This document shows, one piece after another, positions 36,347 through 48,757 of a stretch of DNA of 64,000 nt. The position numbers were made by a program, and so were the translations under genes. The notes under the pieces are model-generated. The model was not told where the DNA came from. It saw only the letters and a list, made by a program, of their open reading frames with translations, and did no database searches. Numbering within the stretch: position 1 is the first letter of the stretch; the number at the start of each line of letters is the position of its first letter. Source of the DNA: Epiperipatus broadwayi (Eukaryota; Onychophora; Udeonychophora; Euonychophora; Peripatidae); contig JAQFVV010000014.1 in the NCBI GenBank assembly GCA_028023455.1, positions 4,531,336-4,595,335 on the forward strand, written 5' to 3'.

Positions 36347-38827
36347 TGCAAGGATTGTGCATATATATTTGTAAATATTTAAATATATATAATTGTTCGA
36401 AAGTTTCATTGCGTCGGGAATGTTTGATTTTATTTTAAATAATTTGTTAAAATTTTTAGTGATTAAAAGCTACATTCTTTCGATAAGCTTTCAGATTTCC
36501 CCTTTCCAAAACAATGGTTAAAGTTTTATTAACTAAAAAAAAGATAAGAATTTAAAATGTAAGGATTTCCTAATTAAAATCATTTTCTGATTTTAAGAAT
36601 TCATTTTCTAATTAGAAAATGAATTCAAGTTAATGAGTTTGAAAGCCTTATTGAAAGAATGTATCTAAAAACAACCAGTAAATTTTGTAACATTGATAAT
36701 GAAAGAAGTGCTAGCCCGAAGGCATCAGATACAGTATATATAGCTCTGAAAAGTTTGGAGAGGGAAGAAGCCATCTTTGTTGTAGAGAAGTGCCAGTAAA
36801 CTCTATGTGTTTTAAAATCATGAATTCAAATAGTGTTTTTATCATAGTAAGGGGCTAAAACTTTAGGAATCTGGCTATGGCTCCTGAAGTCCCATGAAAA
36901 TCTTCAATGAAGCTGCTAAATCCTTTCTGGACCAATCATGCTGCTAAAATCATGAAAATCCATTAAAATGCTGTTCAAGTAATCGACCAAATGCATGCCT
37001 ACATTTTACCAACCCTGACGTGTAAACTAAGGAACCAGCCCTGGAAAAAATGGGTAATATATTTCCAACATGAACCTTAAACTTTCTGGCCAGTTTCCAA
37101 ACTTTACACTTCCTTTAAGAGCTCTTCTCATTTATAAATATAATACTATGTGTAAAACTTTTAATTTATGCTATTTCAAATTATATAAATTCTCTCAACC
37201 TCTAGTATTTAACTTTCCTTTCTTATGATGGCGGTTCATTTATTATATTATATATATTTATTGTGTGATTTATTAATGTTTATTTTTAATTATATGCCAA
37301 TAATCCTTCAACTCGATGAGCCCCTTTGTTCAATTTGCTTTGTGCAAATAATAATATATTAATTCTAATAGTAATTTCCGCCCATTAGAACTAGATTTAT
37401 ACCATTCTATCAATTATCGAGTCGAAAGAAATTAGTAAATATTTGTTATTTTTATAATTGGCTAATAACAAATTATGAGCACCATTTCTAATCTATGCCC
37501 CAGCTATTTTTTCTCATATTCACCAATATTTATTTATTCATGTATATATAATGTTAAAATGTTTTTTGCAAAAGGGTCAATAAAGAAATCAACTAAATAT
37601 ATTCTAATTCAGATTTCTGTTATTTTCTATTAAGATTCAGGAAGGGCACGATGTTTGGGGCATAACTAATATAATTTTATAAATGCTTTGAAATAGTTTT
37701 ATTTAAAAGCTTGTTTGACTTTAATTCATTTGATCAAGTCATCACGTAGAGCATTCTATAATAAATTGGGTTTTATTTCTCAAATGGTGACTATCAAATA
37801 ATCATCTTCGAACGTTGCTGATGTATGGCTATCTTTCGTCTCGCAGGCTTGTCGGTGGTGATATTACTGATATTTTAAACTAAAGTGGAAGAAAGCATTC
37901 CCTCCCCTGCTCATGTTATATTTGGAACACTAAAGGTTCATAGTTATGACTCGGCCTGGTTATCCCCATGTTTCACATCTCCTTAAAGGGCAGTAAGACA
38001 TGCCAAGTACAAGCCACCATACTAAACCCACCGATCAGTGATTATCTTTCCTTTTCATTTATAGCTCATAATTCATCAGCACCATTACCTCTCTGTTCCA
38101 CTAAAGTCTGCTCTCATGCTCGTAATTCATGATGAAGTGATTTCAATTAAAGTCGAACAAATTCTCAATTATATTTAATTAAATAAGTTTTTTAATAAAG
38201 GTTAAAGTTATGCCCTAAAATACATATCTTGCTTTTCATGAATGGATTTGCGAATGTGAAAATAAATCTCACATTCTTTCGTATAAAATTAGAGTAATAA
38301 TTTCTTTTACAACTGAATACCTTTATCTGTCTTTAGTTTCATGTTGAGGGCATACACATAGAATTCCATAATATAGTGCAATACTCATTGACATATAATA
38401 AAGACCGCCACTTTTATTATAATTATAAACTCTGTTAAAGGCTAGAGGTGATTAATATATAATCATTGTTTAAAATTCAAACAAAACTATTACTATTATT
38501 ATCAAAATATTTTATAAACATGCTTGGTTTCTTAATTCTCATTCAATAATTATTTTAATGTTAAGGCTCACTGTCTGTGTTGGCAACCCAAACATATACA
38601 TATGATTCGATTTAAAATTATCTTTAGTTAATTTATTATCCGATATTAGTGTCAGTTCACGGGTCTCTAATCCTCACCAACCATTGAGCTAGTTTCTTGG
38701 CGCATAGCACTATGCCGTCAATTTAGATTTCTACTGATCTGAGTTGGTTAGTTGGGTTTGAATTCAGTTTGAACTGCCTGAGTTTGGATCTGACTGGCAG
38801 TTTAGGTTGTGGGTTTTTTGACCGGTA
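36347..38827 (+). mobile_element. 2.5-kb direct repeat, probable 3' LTR of the outer element
   Basis: Second copy of 24049-26527, aligned along its length (for example TTGTTCGAAAGTTTCATTGC, AAATCTTCAATGAAGCTGCT and the end GACCGGTA). The terminal CA of the first copy is replaced by an AT run. No polypurine tract is visible on its left, where SINE and AT-rich DNA abut, so its left end may be truncated. Confidence 0.65.
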
Positions 38828-39051
38828 TAATATATATATATATATATATTAATAATCAATGTCTGTATTCCAATTATAATAAAATATATATAATTATGCA
38901 AAACAATACAATAATTAATATAGTAAAAAATATTTTAAAAACAAATATATACCATAATTTTATAGAAGTACTTTCAACTATCTATGTAGTCATTATCAAT
39001 TAGATTCAAATTGTATTACAAAAAAACCATTACAAATGTATACAAAAAGAA

Positions 39052-39519
39052 TTACATCATACACCAATTTTCCCACAATTCATTAATTTTTATATTGGCA
39101 GCTTGTCTATTTATCAAATGTTGCTTTTCATTTTTTATTAACATAGCTTTTTTAATTTTATGTTTATTATTATTTCTTTCAATACACAAAATATAAACTT
39201 TATTAATATCAAAATCAAAACCATAATTACATGTTACATTATGATCAAAAAATACTGAAGGTGATATATCATCATTTCTAACATTCTCTTGTCTTGATTT
39301 TTGTACTTATTTATATAACAACCAATGCTTCCTTGATCTTTTTTCCAATGTGCACCGAGATTCACCTATATATGCCTTTCCACAAACACACAGCCATTTA
39401 TATATTGCACAACTTTGATTTAAAATACTACATCTATTTTTTAAATTATTTATCAATTTATTTAAATCAGGAGTAGTATAAAATGTGACTCAACATATAT
39501 TTTTATATATCTTTCATTT
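39052..39519 (-). pseudogene. Penelope-like element, GIY-YIG endonuclease fragment
   Basis: On the minus strand one frame reads LCVCGKAYIGESRCTLEKRS, then continues past a single TAA through a segment ending ELWENWCMM before the stop at 39052. C..C(G)KAYIGE and the following R…K.H are the GIY-YIG endonuclease signature at the C terminus of Penelope-like retroelements. At the expected catalytic-Glu position the sequence reads KKAMLIK. A further in-frame TGA lies upstream (before VTFYTTPDLNKLI). The RT half of the same element is at 41925-42335, on the other side of an RTE insertion. Confidence 0.8.
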
Positions 39520-41895
39520 GGTAGACAAATGAAAGATGAAATTGCTGTAGGTAATTTTGGTTATGGTAATAGAAATGAGAGAGGATATAGACTTGTGGAG
39601 TTTTCAGAAAAAGAAAAACTTTATATTATGAATTCATTTTTTGAAAAAAATGTTAAAAGGAAATGGACATGAAAGCATCCAAATGAAGGTACAGCAGAAT
39701 TGGATTATATTTTGACTAACAGAAAATACATATTTCAAGATTGTAATGTTCTTAATAAATTTAACACAGGAAATGATCATCGATTAGTGGGGTGTAAATT
39801 ACGTGTTAATGTAAAACTAGAAAGACAAAAATTATTAAGAAAAATAATATTTACAGTTGATATTCCTAATCTTCAGAAACATTCTAATGAATTTAAATTA
39901 GAACTTACAAATAGGTTTCAAGTGTTAGGAGATTTTGAACATGATTCAGATTTGAATGAAATTAATATGAAAATAACTGATACACTTTTAAAAACTGCAA
40001 CAAACATAGCTGGTAGAAAAAAGCAGCAATTGACTAATAAAATTTCTACTGAGACTAGAGAATTTATGAAGAAAAGAAGGAATATGAAGATATACAAAAA
40101 TGATGTATTAAAAAGAATTGAATATCTCGAATTTTGTAAAATGGTACAGAAAAGAGTTGAAAATGATATAAGAAAGTATAACTGTGAAATAGCAAGAAAA
40201 GCTGTAGAAGAAAATAAAAGTCTCAAAAATGTTAAACAACATTTTGGTATTGTTAGGAAATTTATATCTGCAATAAGAAAAAAAGATGGAATTATTACTA
40301 AAAAGAGAGATGACATCATGAAATTGGTAGAAGATTTTTATCAAGAATTATATAGTAATAAAGAACAAGTACCTCCTATATCTATTACATCTTCTGAATT
40401 GCCCAGAATTTTAAATGAAGAAGTGAGACATGCAATTAAGTGTATGAAGAAAGGAAAGGCTCCAGGAAATGATGGAATTATAATTGATATATTAAAAGAA
40501 GCAGGTGAAGAAATAGAAACAATTTTAGCAAAGTTATATACCAAATGTCTAAATGATAAAGATGTACCGGAAGATTGGAAGAATGCAGTAATAATATTAA
40601 TATTTAAAAAAGGTGATAAAGAAGATATTAGAAATTACATACCTATCAGCCTTTTATCAGTTTTATATAAAATTTTTACCAAGATAATTACAACTCGTCT
40701 ACAGAGAACTTTGGATTTCCATCAACCAAGAGAACAAGCTGGATTTAAAAGTGGTTTTAGTACAATAGATCATATCCAGGTATTGACAGAAGTCATAGAA
40801 AGGACAAACGAATATGAGTTGTCATTATGTTTTTGATTTGTAGATTATGAAAAGGCATTCGATTCTATACACATTTCTTCAGTGATTAAAGCATTGGATC
40901 ATCAAGGTATAGATCTAGGATATTGTCATATTTTAAAGAATATTTATAAAAATGCAACAGCAACAATTAGATTACATAATGATACTGGAAAAATCAACAT
41001 TGAGAAAGGTGTAAGACAAGGTGACTCCATATCTCCAAAACTCTTTACAGCAGTGCTGCAAGAAGTATTTTGTGGATTAAAATGGGAAACTAAAGGAGTG
41101 AAAGTAAATGGAGAGTATTTAAGTCATTTAGATTTCACAGATGATGTAGTTGTTTTTGCAAATAATGCTTCAGAGTTGCAGGAAATGTTGCAGGAGTTAT
41201 CAGATGAAAGTAGAAAAGTAGGACTAAAGATAAATGTTAAAAAGACTAAAGTAATGTTTAATCGATTTGCTCAAAATATGAAAATAAAGATTGATTATGA
41301 AAAATTAAAAGAAGTTAACAGTTACAAATACCTTGGTCAGATTATTAATACAGATGGAAACATAATGGAGGAAATTAATCATAGAATTAAACTTGGTTGG
41401 AGTGCTTTTGGTAGAAATAACTTGGTACTAAAAGGAAATATGTCTATGTGTTTGAAAAGGATGGTTTTTAACAAATGTGTTTTACCAGTTCTTACTTATG
41501 GATCTGAGACTTGGAGACTTAATAGAAGAGCAATACAGAGACTTCAGACCACTCAAAGGAGTATGGAGAGATGTATGTTGGGAGTAACAAGAAGAGATCG
41601 AAAACGCAATGTATGGGTAAGACAACAAACAGGTGTTACTGACCTTATTGAAAACATTAAAAGATTGAAATGGAGTTGGGCTGGACATATTGCTAGAAGA
41701 GATAATAGATGGACAATTGAAATTTTAAACTGGATTCCAAGAGATTGTAAAAGACTCAGAAAGAGACCACATGTGAGATGGATGGATGAAATAAGAAAAT
41801 GTGCAGGGGTGTTGTGGAGAAGAGAAGCTAAAGATCAGAGAAGATGGATTGAACTTGGAGAGACCTTCATCCTGCAGTGGATTGATAATGGTTGA
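39520..41895 (+). pseudogene. RTE-type LINE ORF, 5'-truncated (endonuclease end, RT)
   Basis: A single frame begins within the C-terminal part of the APE endonuclease (GRQMKDEIAVGNFGYGNRNE; later DYILTNRKYIFQDCNV, FNTGNDHRLVGCKLRV). It continues through the reverse transcriptase (GKAPGNDGI, IPISLLSVLYKIFTKII, QAGFKSGFST, FVDYEKAFDS, GVRQGDSISPKLF, LTYGSETW, WAGHIARRDNRW) to TGA at 41893. It is broken by in-frame TGA codons at 39670-39672 (after KWT, where Trp is usual) and 40834-40836 (before FVDYEKAF). The catalytic FADD box reads FTDD (41134-41145) and the usual YRPISL reads YIPISL. It is therefore inactive. The N-terminal half of the endonuclease is missing, typical of 5' truncation during target-primed reverse transcription. 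Related animal proteins are often annotated as craniofacial development protein 2-like. Confidence 0.9.
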
Positions 41896-41921
41896 TGATG
41901 ATGATGATGATGATGATGATC
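41893..41921 (+). repeat. RTE 3' tail, (GAT)n
   Basis: TGATGATGATGATG repeats start at the stop codon itself, so the 3' UTR is essentially just the simple repeat. This is characteristic of RTE elements. The relic at 14476-15045 ends in the same way. Confidence 0.9.
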
Positions 41922-41924
41922 TGT

Positions 41925-42335
41925 TTTATAAATTTCACTTGTTCATTACAAATAAATGGTATTGATATCCAAGTATATTTCATTTTATCAATATCTATAG
42001 CACTTAAAATATTACTATTATTATTAAACTTAGTAACAATATTATAAATTAATTTATGATCATATCCAATATTTAACAAATCCATAGTAAATACATTTAT
42101 GTTACTTATTTTATCAGAATTATATTTACATAACTTATTATTCCTAAATAAAAATGATTTTAAACCAGATAATTTATGTACTATTGGCACATTTGAATAC
42201 CAAGGAATATATCCTCTTTTTTCAATATCTTTTATTACCATACAATAACCTAATTTATTTTTATTACGAGTAACTTTAATATCCAAATATTGAATTGACA
42301 TTTTTTCTTCAAAATATAATTATGCAAGAACATTT
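41925..42335 (-). pseudogene. Penelope-like element, C-terminal reverse transcriptase fragment
   Basis: A minus-strand frame of about 130 codons contains SIQYLDIKVTRNKNKLG, then RGYIPWYSNVPIVHKLSG and FRNNKLCKYNSDKI. This fits the Penelope RT C-terminal pattern (F/YLD.KV.R … W.S..P..HK … FR..K.C). It runs into the RTE 3' tail after FICNEQVKFIK. The linked GIY-YIG part is at 39052-39519. No catalytic YxDD region is present in what is left. Confidence 0.7.
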
Positions 42336-42379
42336 TTTCATGAGCTATTAAATAAAAAAATTTCATATCATGACTTGAT

Positions 42380-42600
42380 AAAAATATTTTTTGTAATAGT
42401 TATAGTAGTAAATATACTATGTAATAACTGCAATTCATTTATATGAGATAACTTATCTGAATTTCATATTATTAAACCATATTCCATTATAGGAAGTACA
42501 AGTGTTTTAAACAAATGTATCTTAACAAAAATATTGATGACCATTGCTAAGAATAAAGACCATTACAGTATTAGCTTTACATAAAATATTGTCCACATGA
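42380..42600 (-). pseudogene. Non-LTR retrotransposon RT remnant
   Basis: Minus-strand frames give LVLPIMEYGLII, a stop (TGA), then NSDKLSHINELQLLHSI. It resembles the thumb region of jockey/CR1-type reverse transcriptases ('L.LPILEYGSIIWNP….. I..LE'), with TGA at the usual Trp. It lies between the Penelope RT fragment and a (TAA)n tract. Only about 60 residues are recognisable, so the clade is uncertain. Confidence 0.5.
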
Positions 42601-42610
42601 GTTGCAAAAG

Positions 42611-42873
<263 letters not shown>

Positions 42874-45400
42874 CCTGCAGCAAATCTTAGTATTACTTGC
42901 ACAACATTCTACAAGCCTCCAGGTTTGAACCCCATAAAATATCAGAAAATTCACACTCTTTAGGGGAAAGGTATCTATATTAACACAGTAAACAAAATTC
43001 AACAACCTTAAAATATTTTTCAGTGACAATTTCAAATTTATGGAGACACTTTAATAAATAGATTTTTTTTACAGATTCAGCTAAAGAATACAGGTTACTG
43101 TTCAGCCAGCTGTTCAAATGACTGCTGTAAGCTTAATTTTTGCAGTGTTCAAAGCTTCAAATCTCAATAAAACCTGTGCAAATGTGCTACTAAAGCCAAC
43201 TTGCACATCACTAACTGCAGAATTAAAACAACCACATTCAAAAATTAAACACCCACCCCCCACTTCATAAAACAAACAAAATTACATCAGAGAACTAGAC
43301 CTAAGAATACACGGAAATCCAAGACCCCCCTCCTATAAACTGAAACAATAATGAACTAGAATTTATCAATGATGGTTTTAACTATAGCATACAGGGAAGT
43401 TTATTTCTTTCAATTTTTCTTCCTCTCATTCAATAATATTATCTGCTACTATAATTATATAGATTTCCAAGACATTTGTTATATGAAACTTTTACTCTAA
43501 ATGGGCTGTGAGCAACTGTTCTGCACAATGATGAATAAATTATTAAAATGAAAATGCTAGCTTGTGTCTATACATTTTATTCAATTATAAATTCTGGTAG
43601 TAAATCTCAAATGAAGCTCTCATCATGATGTCATATAGGCAAAAGTCAATCATACTGCCGAATATGGTTGCCCCTTCAGCTAGACATCAAAATGATTGTT
43701 GGCTTTTATCATGGCAACAAGTTATCTCATACTTGAATTTTTCAATTCACTCCATAGGAGGAAGTTTCAAATGAACATCAGAACTTTAGGTAATTACATG
43801 TAGGGAATCATTAACCAAGATCACCAAAGCTGTGTAACTGGGATACTTAAGAACACAAATCTCAGTTACAACAGTCAAAATTTTTAAAAGATGATGGAGG
43901 CATTTGGTAAAGTTATAGCATTTCAAGCTACATATCTTAAAGTTGCACCTACACCAGTTTTTACCAATAGCTATGATTACAAATTAAAAACCATATAGTC
44001 AAATTGACCCTGACACCACTCCAACATTAATTGTGGATCAGGAATCCATGCTCTGCCTCTATACAAGAGGATTAAAATCACAATGTTACCCATGTGGCCA
44101 GCATAGCACCTTGCCATACATTGCATTGTCAACCAAGTACCACAAGCTCAATTAACTATCAGGCAAACTTACCCAAACTCCAAGAAAATAAAACAAATAC
44201 ACATACAATCATCACTGATCCAGGCACATTGAATAAGACTAGGTGTCATCTCAGTCTCAAAGATCCTAAGTTCAATCCCTATGGATTACATGCATATCTT
44301 GGATCTCACTACTATAAGGTCAAACAGTTCTAATGGTATTGTTGTGGACTAAAACAAGGTGGTTCCACATCATTCATATGAGATACTTCCCACTACACAC
44401 ACTCCAATTGTTATAGTTTTTTTTGTACCAGAGTCAAACAAAAATATCATTAATCCAACAAATCAGTTATACAAACAAACTGCTCACATGCAACTATAAA
44501 TCAGTCTATATTATGGAAGCACTCCCTCCATGCTTTCTGTCTTTCACCCATAGTACAAGCCTCAACAGAGACACAAGAACACTCTGCTAAAAGAACCAAA
44601 GAGAGTCAAAGCAGGGAAGATTGGTATTTCAGAACTAATAACTAGTCCCTCACCAGAAGATCTCATACCAATGAACCTAGCCTGTAACAAAACCATTGAC
44701 TCATGCCTACCAATCCAGAATAGATATGCCTGACACCCAACAGAAATTACAGCATAATGCAGATCACATGACTGATCTTTCACCAGAATATTACTTCCAG
44801 ATGAATGTAAGGTTCCCTCCTATCCAGTTTTACTAACATACCAAATAATAATCTTTGAAAACTGCATAGCTGCCAAACTTAAATTTTTTTCACAGAAGCC
44901 AGGTCCTATGATCAACTCAAATCAAAAGACACAATACTGATCTCAACAACAGCAACAAGACTTCACACAGTGCCAAAAACTAAAATCAACCCATCCCCAT
45001 TAAACAAACATTATGTTTCACCACTATATTGCCACATTTAAACATGCTACAACAGTTAAAATCCGGAAATGCCAAAATTACATTTTCTGACATTTTTTCC
45101 AACACTTGGTCACTCCTAAAGCCACCAATTTACCTATAACAAAACACAATATTGACAGTTACCACATAATCGATATCATTTACAACCCCTCAATTATACA
45201 TGTCTCATCTAAAAACAAATACCATCCAAACAAACTCCAATGCATGCACAGCAGATTTTATACCTATTACCAGCTCACACCTGCAAAAATCAACAGCAAT
45301 GAACAATAATGCAACCGAAATGAACTATAAATACACCCATATTATCCAGACATTCAATATCTTAACAACAAGATGTAGTAATGTGACACAGGACTATATA
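42874..45400. other. Less AT-rich, A/C-skewed stretch, probable old repeat
   Basis: Between 43100 and 45350 the plus strand is visibly richer in C and A than its neighbours. It includes CCAGGTTTGAACCCC (42919-42933) and CCTAAGTTCAATCCCTATGG (44265-44284), both resembling pol III B boxes. Short open frames exist on both strands (for example 44094-44333 plus, 44562-44783 minus), but none matches a known family. It may be a decayed transposon or a cluster of SINEs. Confidence 0.4.
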
Positions 45401-48400
45401 TAGAAAAAATAAAATAATTTATAAAAACACTAATGCCAATTAATACAAACGCTATCTCATTCCAGATCAAAGCAATTGTAATATCAATATATGTAAATAT
45501 AATACTATAATGTGTAAAATACAATAATCTCAATGTAATCCTAATACTATCTGACTTCAAGTTAAAATTAAATATAATTAAAAGATAACCAAAATTATTA
45601 AGAACATGTGAATCCAATAGAAAAATAGTAAATGTACAAATTACACTAGATGACTCGATTTGGGCCCAACTACACCTGTAAATATTTATAATCATTATAA
45701 TAATATAATAATAGTAACAACAACAACAATAATAGTAATGACAATGAAGAAGATGAAAATAATGTAACTTCAATGAAGAAGATGAAAATAATGTAACTTT
45801 CTTCATTTAATCATTTATACTTGATGGATTCATAAAATATATTAATATATATGAGATAATCACCAGATTTAAATTATTTAAAATTAATAAATGAGGTTAT
45901 CTAAAATTTCAATTCTGTGTAAACTATCATATTGATCATTTATATCTAATTAAAAATATGAAAAACAATAATCTTTATTTTTTGTATCCATTAAAATGAC
46001 TGGTTATAATAAATAAATAAATATTATGAACTTTTAATATTATTGTAATGACTGTTTCTACCACATATTTTAGAACAACACAATTAAAGATCATTTTAAA
46101 ACAAACAACAACCCCATGATACAATTCATTCTGAACAAGCACTTTCAGTTGATCTGAATTATTCATTATTTGTTTCAATAATTATCAATATCAAATTATT
46201 ACACTTTGATTTATAAGTGTCAAATTTCTGCATTCGCAACTTTGATACCATTCATTTTGACAAATACATTAATGTTATTACTAAGAATTTATTAAACTAG
46301 AGATTATCATTAACCCAGATAATTAAATGAAAGAACATGGAATAACTCAATTTCATCTCTTTTTTCATATGCAAAATCCAAAGAAGATATGTGATTCTCC
46401 ATTTGCTAATATATTTATTTGACGTGGAAAATATCAAAAGTTGTGAGAACAGAAAATTTTAAACTTGTAAATCAAAGTATAGTAATGTTGTATTGACAAA
46501 CATTGCACAAATAATGAAGATAAGTACAATAGAATGTGTTCTGAGTTCATGAAAGTCTTCTGGTTCAGCATGAAATGTATCTTAGGGGTAATTTGTCTTT
46601 ATCAGATGTTTTATTCATATATTTCAAAAATATGTGATAAGTAAACATTTTAACAGACATGTTAATCTGTAACTAAGGTTTAAAGTTTATATCTGGTTAA
46701 GAATCATTAATGTATTTATCACAAGTGGTTGGTGTCAAAATTTTGAGTGAGAAAATCTTGATAGTTAAAAGTCAAACTGTAAGAATTTAATATTGATAAA
46801 TATTGAACAAATGTTAATAATATATATGAGATTATGATGTCAGCCAAATGAGAAGTCCTGAATTAACATGAAGTGCATTTTGTAGTCATTTGTCTTTTTC
46901 AAACATGTTTACTAATATGTTTCAAGAATGTGAGGTGGGTTGAAAGTTATATGTGTAGCTTTTAAGAATAGTATACAGAAAAAAAGAAGTTATTCCATAT
47001 ATTCATATTTAATTAAAACAATAGATCTTAATCTTTAATTTAATAAATGATTAATAATATTCATTAATACATTTATCTGAAATCGTTGGTGTCAAAATTG
47101 TAGACGTGGAGAAAGTTTGATATTTGTAAGTGAAATAATATGTATATATACATTCAATATATAAACTTATGCAAATGGTTAGTACGATAAAAGTTGCGAT
47201 TCAGCAGTAATTGATTATAAAAAGTTTTGTGAAATAATACAGGCAGAAATTAAGAATCTAATACTTAAAGTTGTTAAAAATAAATAAATGTCACAACTAT
47301 CAATCATTAACTTGTTAATGATTATTTTGCCTGGCAAAATAAAAATATTACATAGATACTTATAGCATTAAATGTGTGAATTTTTTTTTACAAAAAATAC
47401 ACAACACTAAAAAAACAGTATAATAATCTATTTCCTATAATATCAACAATCAATTGAAAGAAACATTTTAAATAGATGAAACATGCAATCTATATAGAAA
47501 ACAAAAAATAAAAAAATAAAAGAATCCTTGAAAATATTTTAAAAGAAATAGTTGAAAAAAAAAGGCTATTGACAAAACTATAATTTTTAGATCAATGTTT
47601 AAATTATAAAAATCATTAACCAAAAAAACAAGGTAGATTTTAAAATAATTGTAGCAAGATAAATTATGACTAAGCATTAAAAGAAAGTTATAAAAAAAAC
47701 CTTAATACAAGCTGCAATTTTGATCTACATTTTTACATTGGAGAATAATATTTAATTATAGAAACATTTCTGGTTGTGGTTAAATCTTTAAAATATAATA
47801 TATATTCAGGATAATAACAAATTCTGAAACATGTTTAGCCAAATGTAGCAGCAGACTACATGATGATACTTAAAAAAATAGCACTACTATGAGTGCATGA
47901 AAAGACAGACTCTATATATTCAAACACTTTGCAATAGTTTCATAGAAAGTTTTTGTAGAATGATAATTTGAAGTTATTCACTAAATAAAATTATTACATT
48001 TAATGATTAGCTAAATAAAAGTATTTTTAATGGTTTTTTTTTTTTGTAAAAATATTTGTTTTATATATGTGTGTATAATACTGATTATCAAACATTTCAA
48101 TTATACCTTTAAATATCTTTATTATTTATCTTTTTATTACTCAATCATAAAATCATAATCGCTTTTACATATTTAACCTCATTATAACATTATTAGAAGT
48201 ATTAGAATAGAACTTTTTTAGATAATATATATTATTATGAAATTCTGTTATCCACAGAAGTACTTTCGCTTAATGCCTTAACTCTCCTCAAGGAATTAAA
48301 CAAAAGTATGGCAGATTGAAAGACTGTATAGAATAGTTAATTACCATTAGATTTATTATTTTTATTGTTATTACAATAGTTTTTAATTAACAGACATTTT

Positions 48401-48622
48401 ATTTGTATATATATATATGTAAATTAATCACAAATACCAACATCTAACTAATTATCATACTAATGCCTAATTGTAGCATTTCCATGACAGCAGATTGATA
48501 ATATTCTATCTTGAGAGCCTTTGTGAATATATAAATAATCATATGCACACATAAGCATGCACTTAATTAAAAAAATAAAACAGTGTTATATTAAAAAATG
48601 CACAAAAATTAAAAATATTTAC
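45401..48622. other. Intron segment up to the Walker A exon
   Basis: AT-rich. Holds a 29-bp tandem duplication (TTCAATGAAGAAGATGAAAA type) near 45740-45800, the diverged tandem repeats listed separately, A-runs, and nothing gene-like until the exon at 48623. Confidence 0.6.
46400..47265. repeat. Diverged tandem repeat, three units of about 300-360 bp
   Basis: Units begin near 46407, 46708 and 47065 with AAT(A/G)(T/C)ATTTAT…GT(T/G)G(G/T)TGTCAAAATT-like sequence. The first two also share TC(T/C)(G/T)G.(T/A)(C/T).(A/G)CATGAA(A/G)TG, ATTTGTCTTT and ATATTTCAA.AATGTGA. The GGTTCAGCATGAAAT motif also appears in the repeat copies at 11807-13154. Non-coding. Confidence 0.5.
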
Positions 48623-48757
48623 AAGATAATCCATTCCTTCTCCACAGTTTGTTACCACACAAAGTAATCCTAATGCCTTGGCTAAATCTTTGGTAGTTTC
48701 TGTTTTTCCTGTTCCAGCAGGCCCTGCAGGTGCTCCTCCTAAGTGCATTGATAAGGC
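48623..48757 (-). CDS. Axonemal dynein heavy chain exon, AAA1 Walker A (DNAH10-like)
   Basis: Internal exon of 45 codons. It encodes the start of the first AAA+ ATPase module of an axonemal dynein heavy chain, the motor that slides outer-doublet microtubules in cilia and sperm tails. The P-loop [14 protein letters not shown] is complete and is followed by [12 protein letters not shown], the segment leading to the next helix. On the minus strand an acceptor TTTATTAG precedes the first codon (GCC) and a donor GTAAAT follows the last codon (CTT), so both boundaries are phase 0. The NCGEGMDY wording, rather than FNCSDGLDY or NCSEQMDY, is what I remember for DNAH10-type chains; this paralogue call is from memory. 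No frameshift or stop. The partner exon lies at 15739-15891. Confidence 0.93.

Noticed and set aside
39918-40544. Hydrophobic open frames on the minus strand
   Set aside because: Antisense shadows of the RTE reverse transcriptase frame on the plus strand.
41482-41688. Minus-strand open frame of 68 codons
   Set aside because: Antisense shadow of the RTE C-terminal region.
44094-44333. Possible small gene of 79 codons
   Set aside because: No family resemblance, no splice or promoter support, and it lies in a repeat-like A/C-rich patch.
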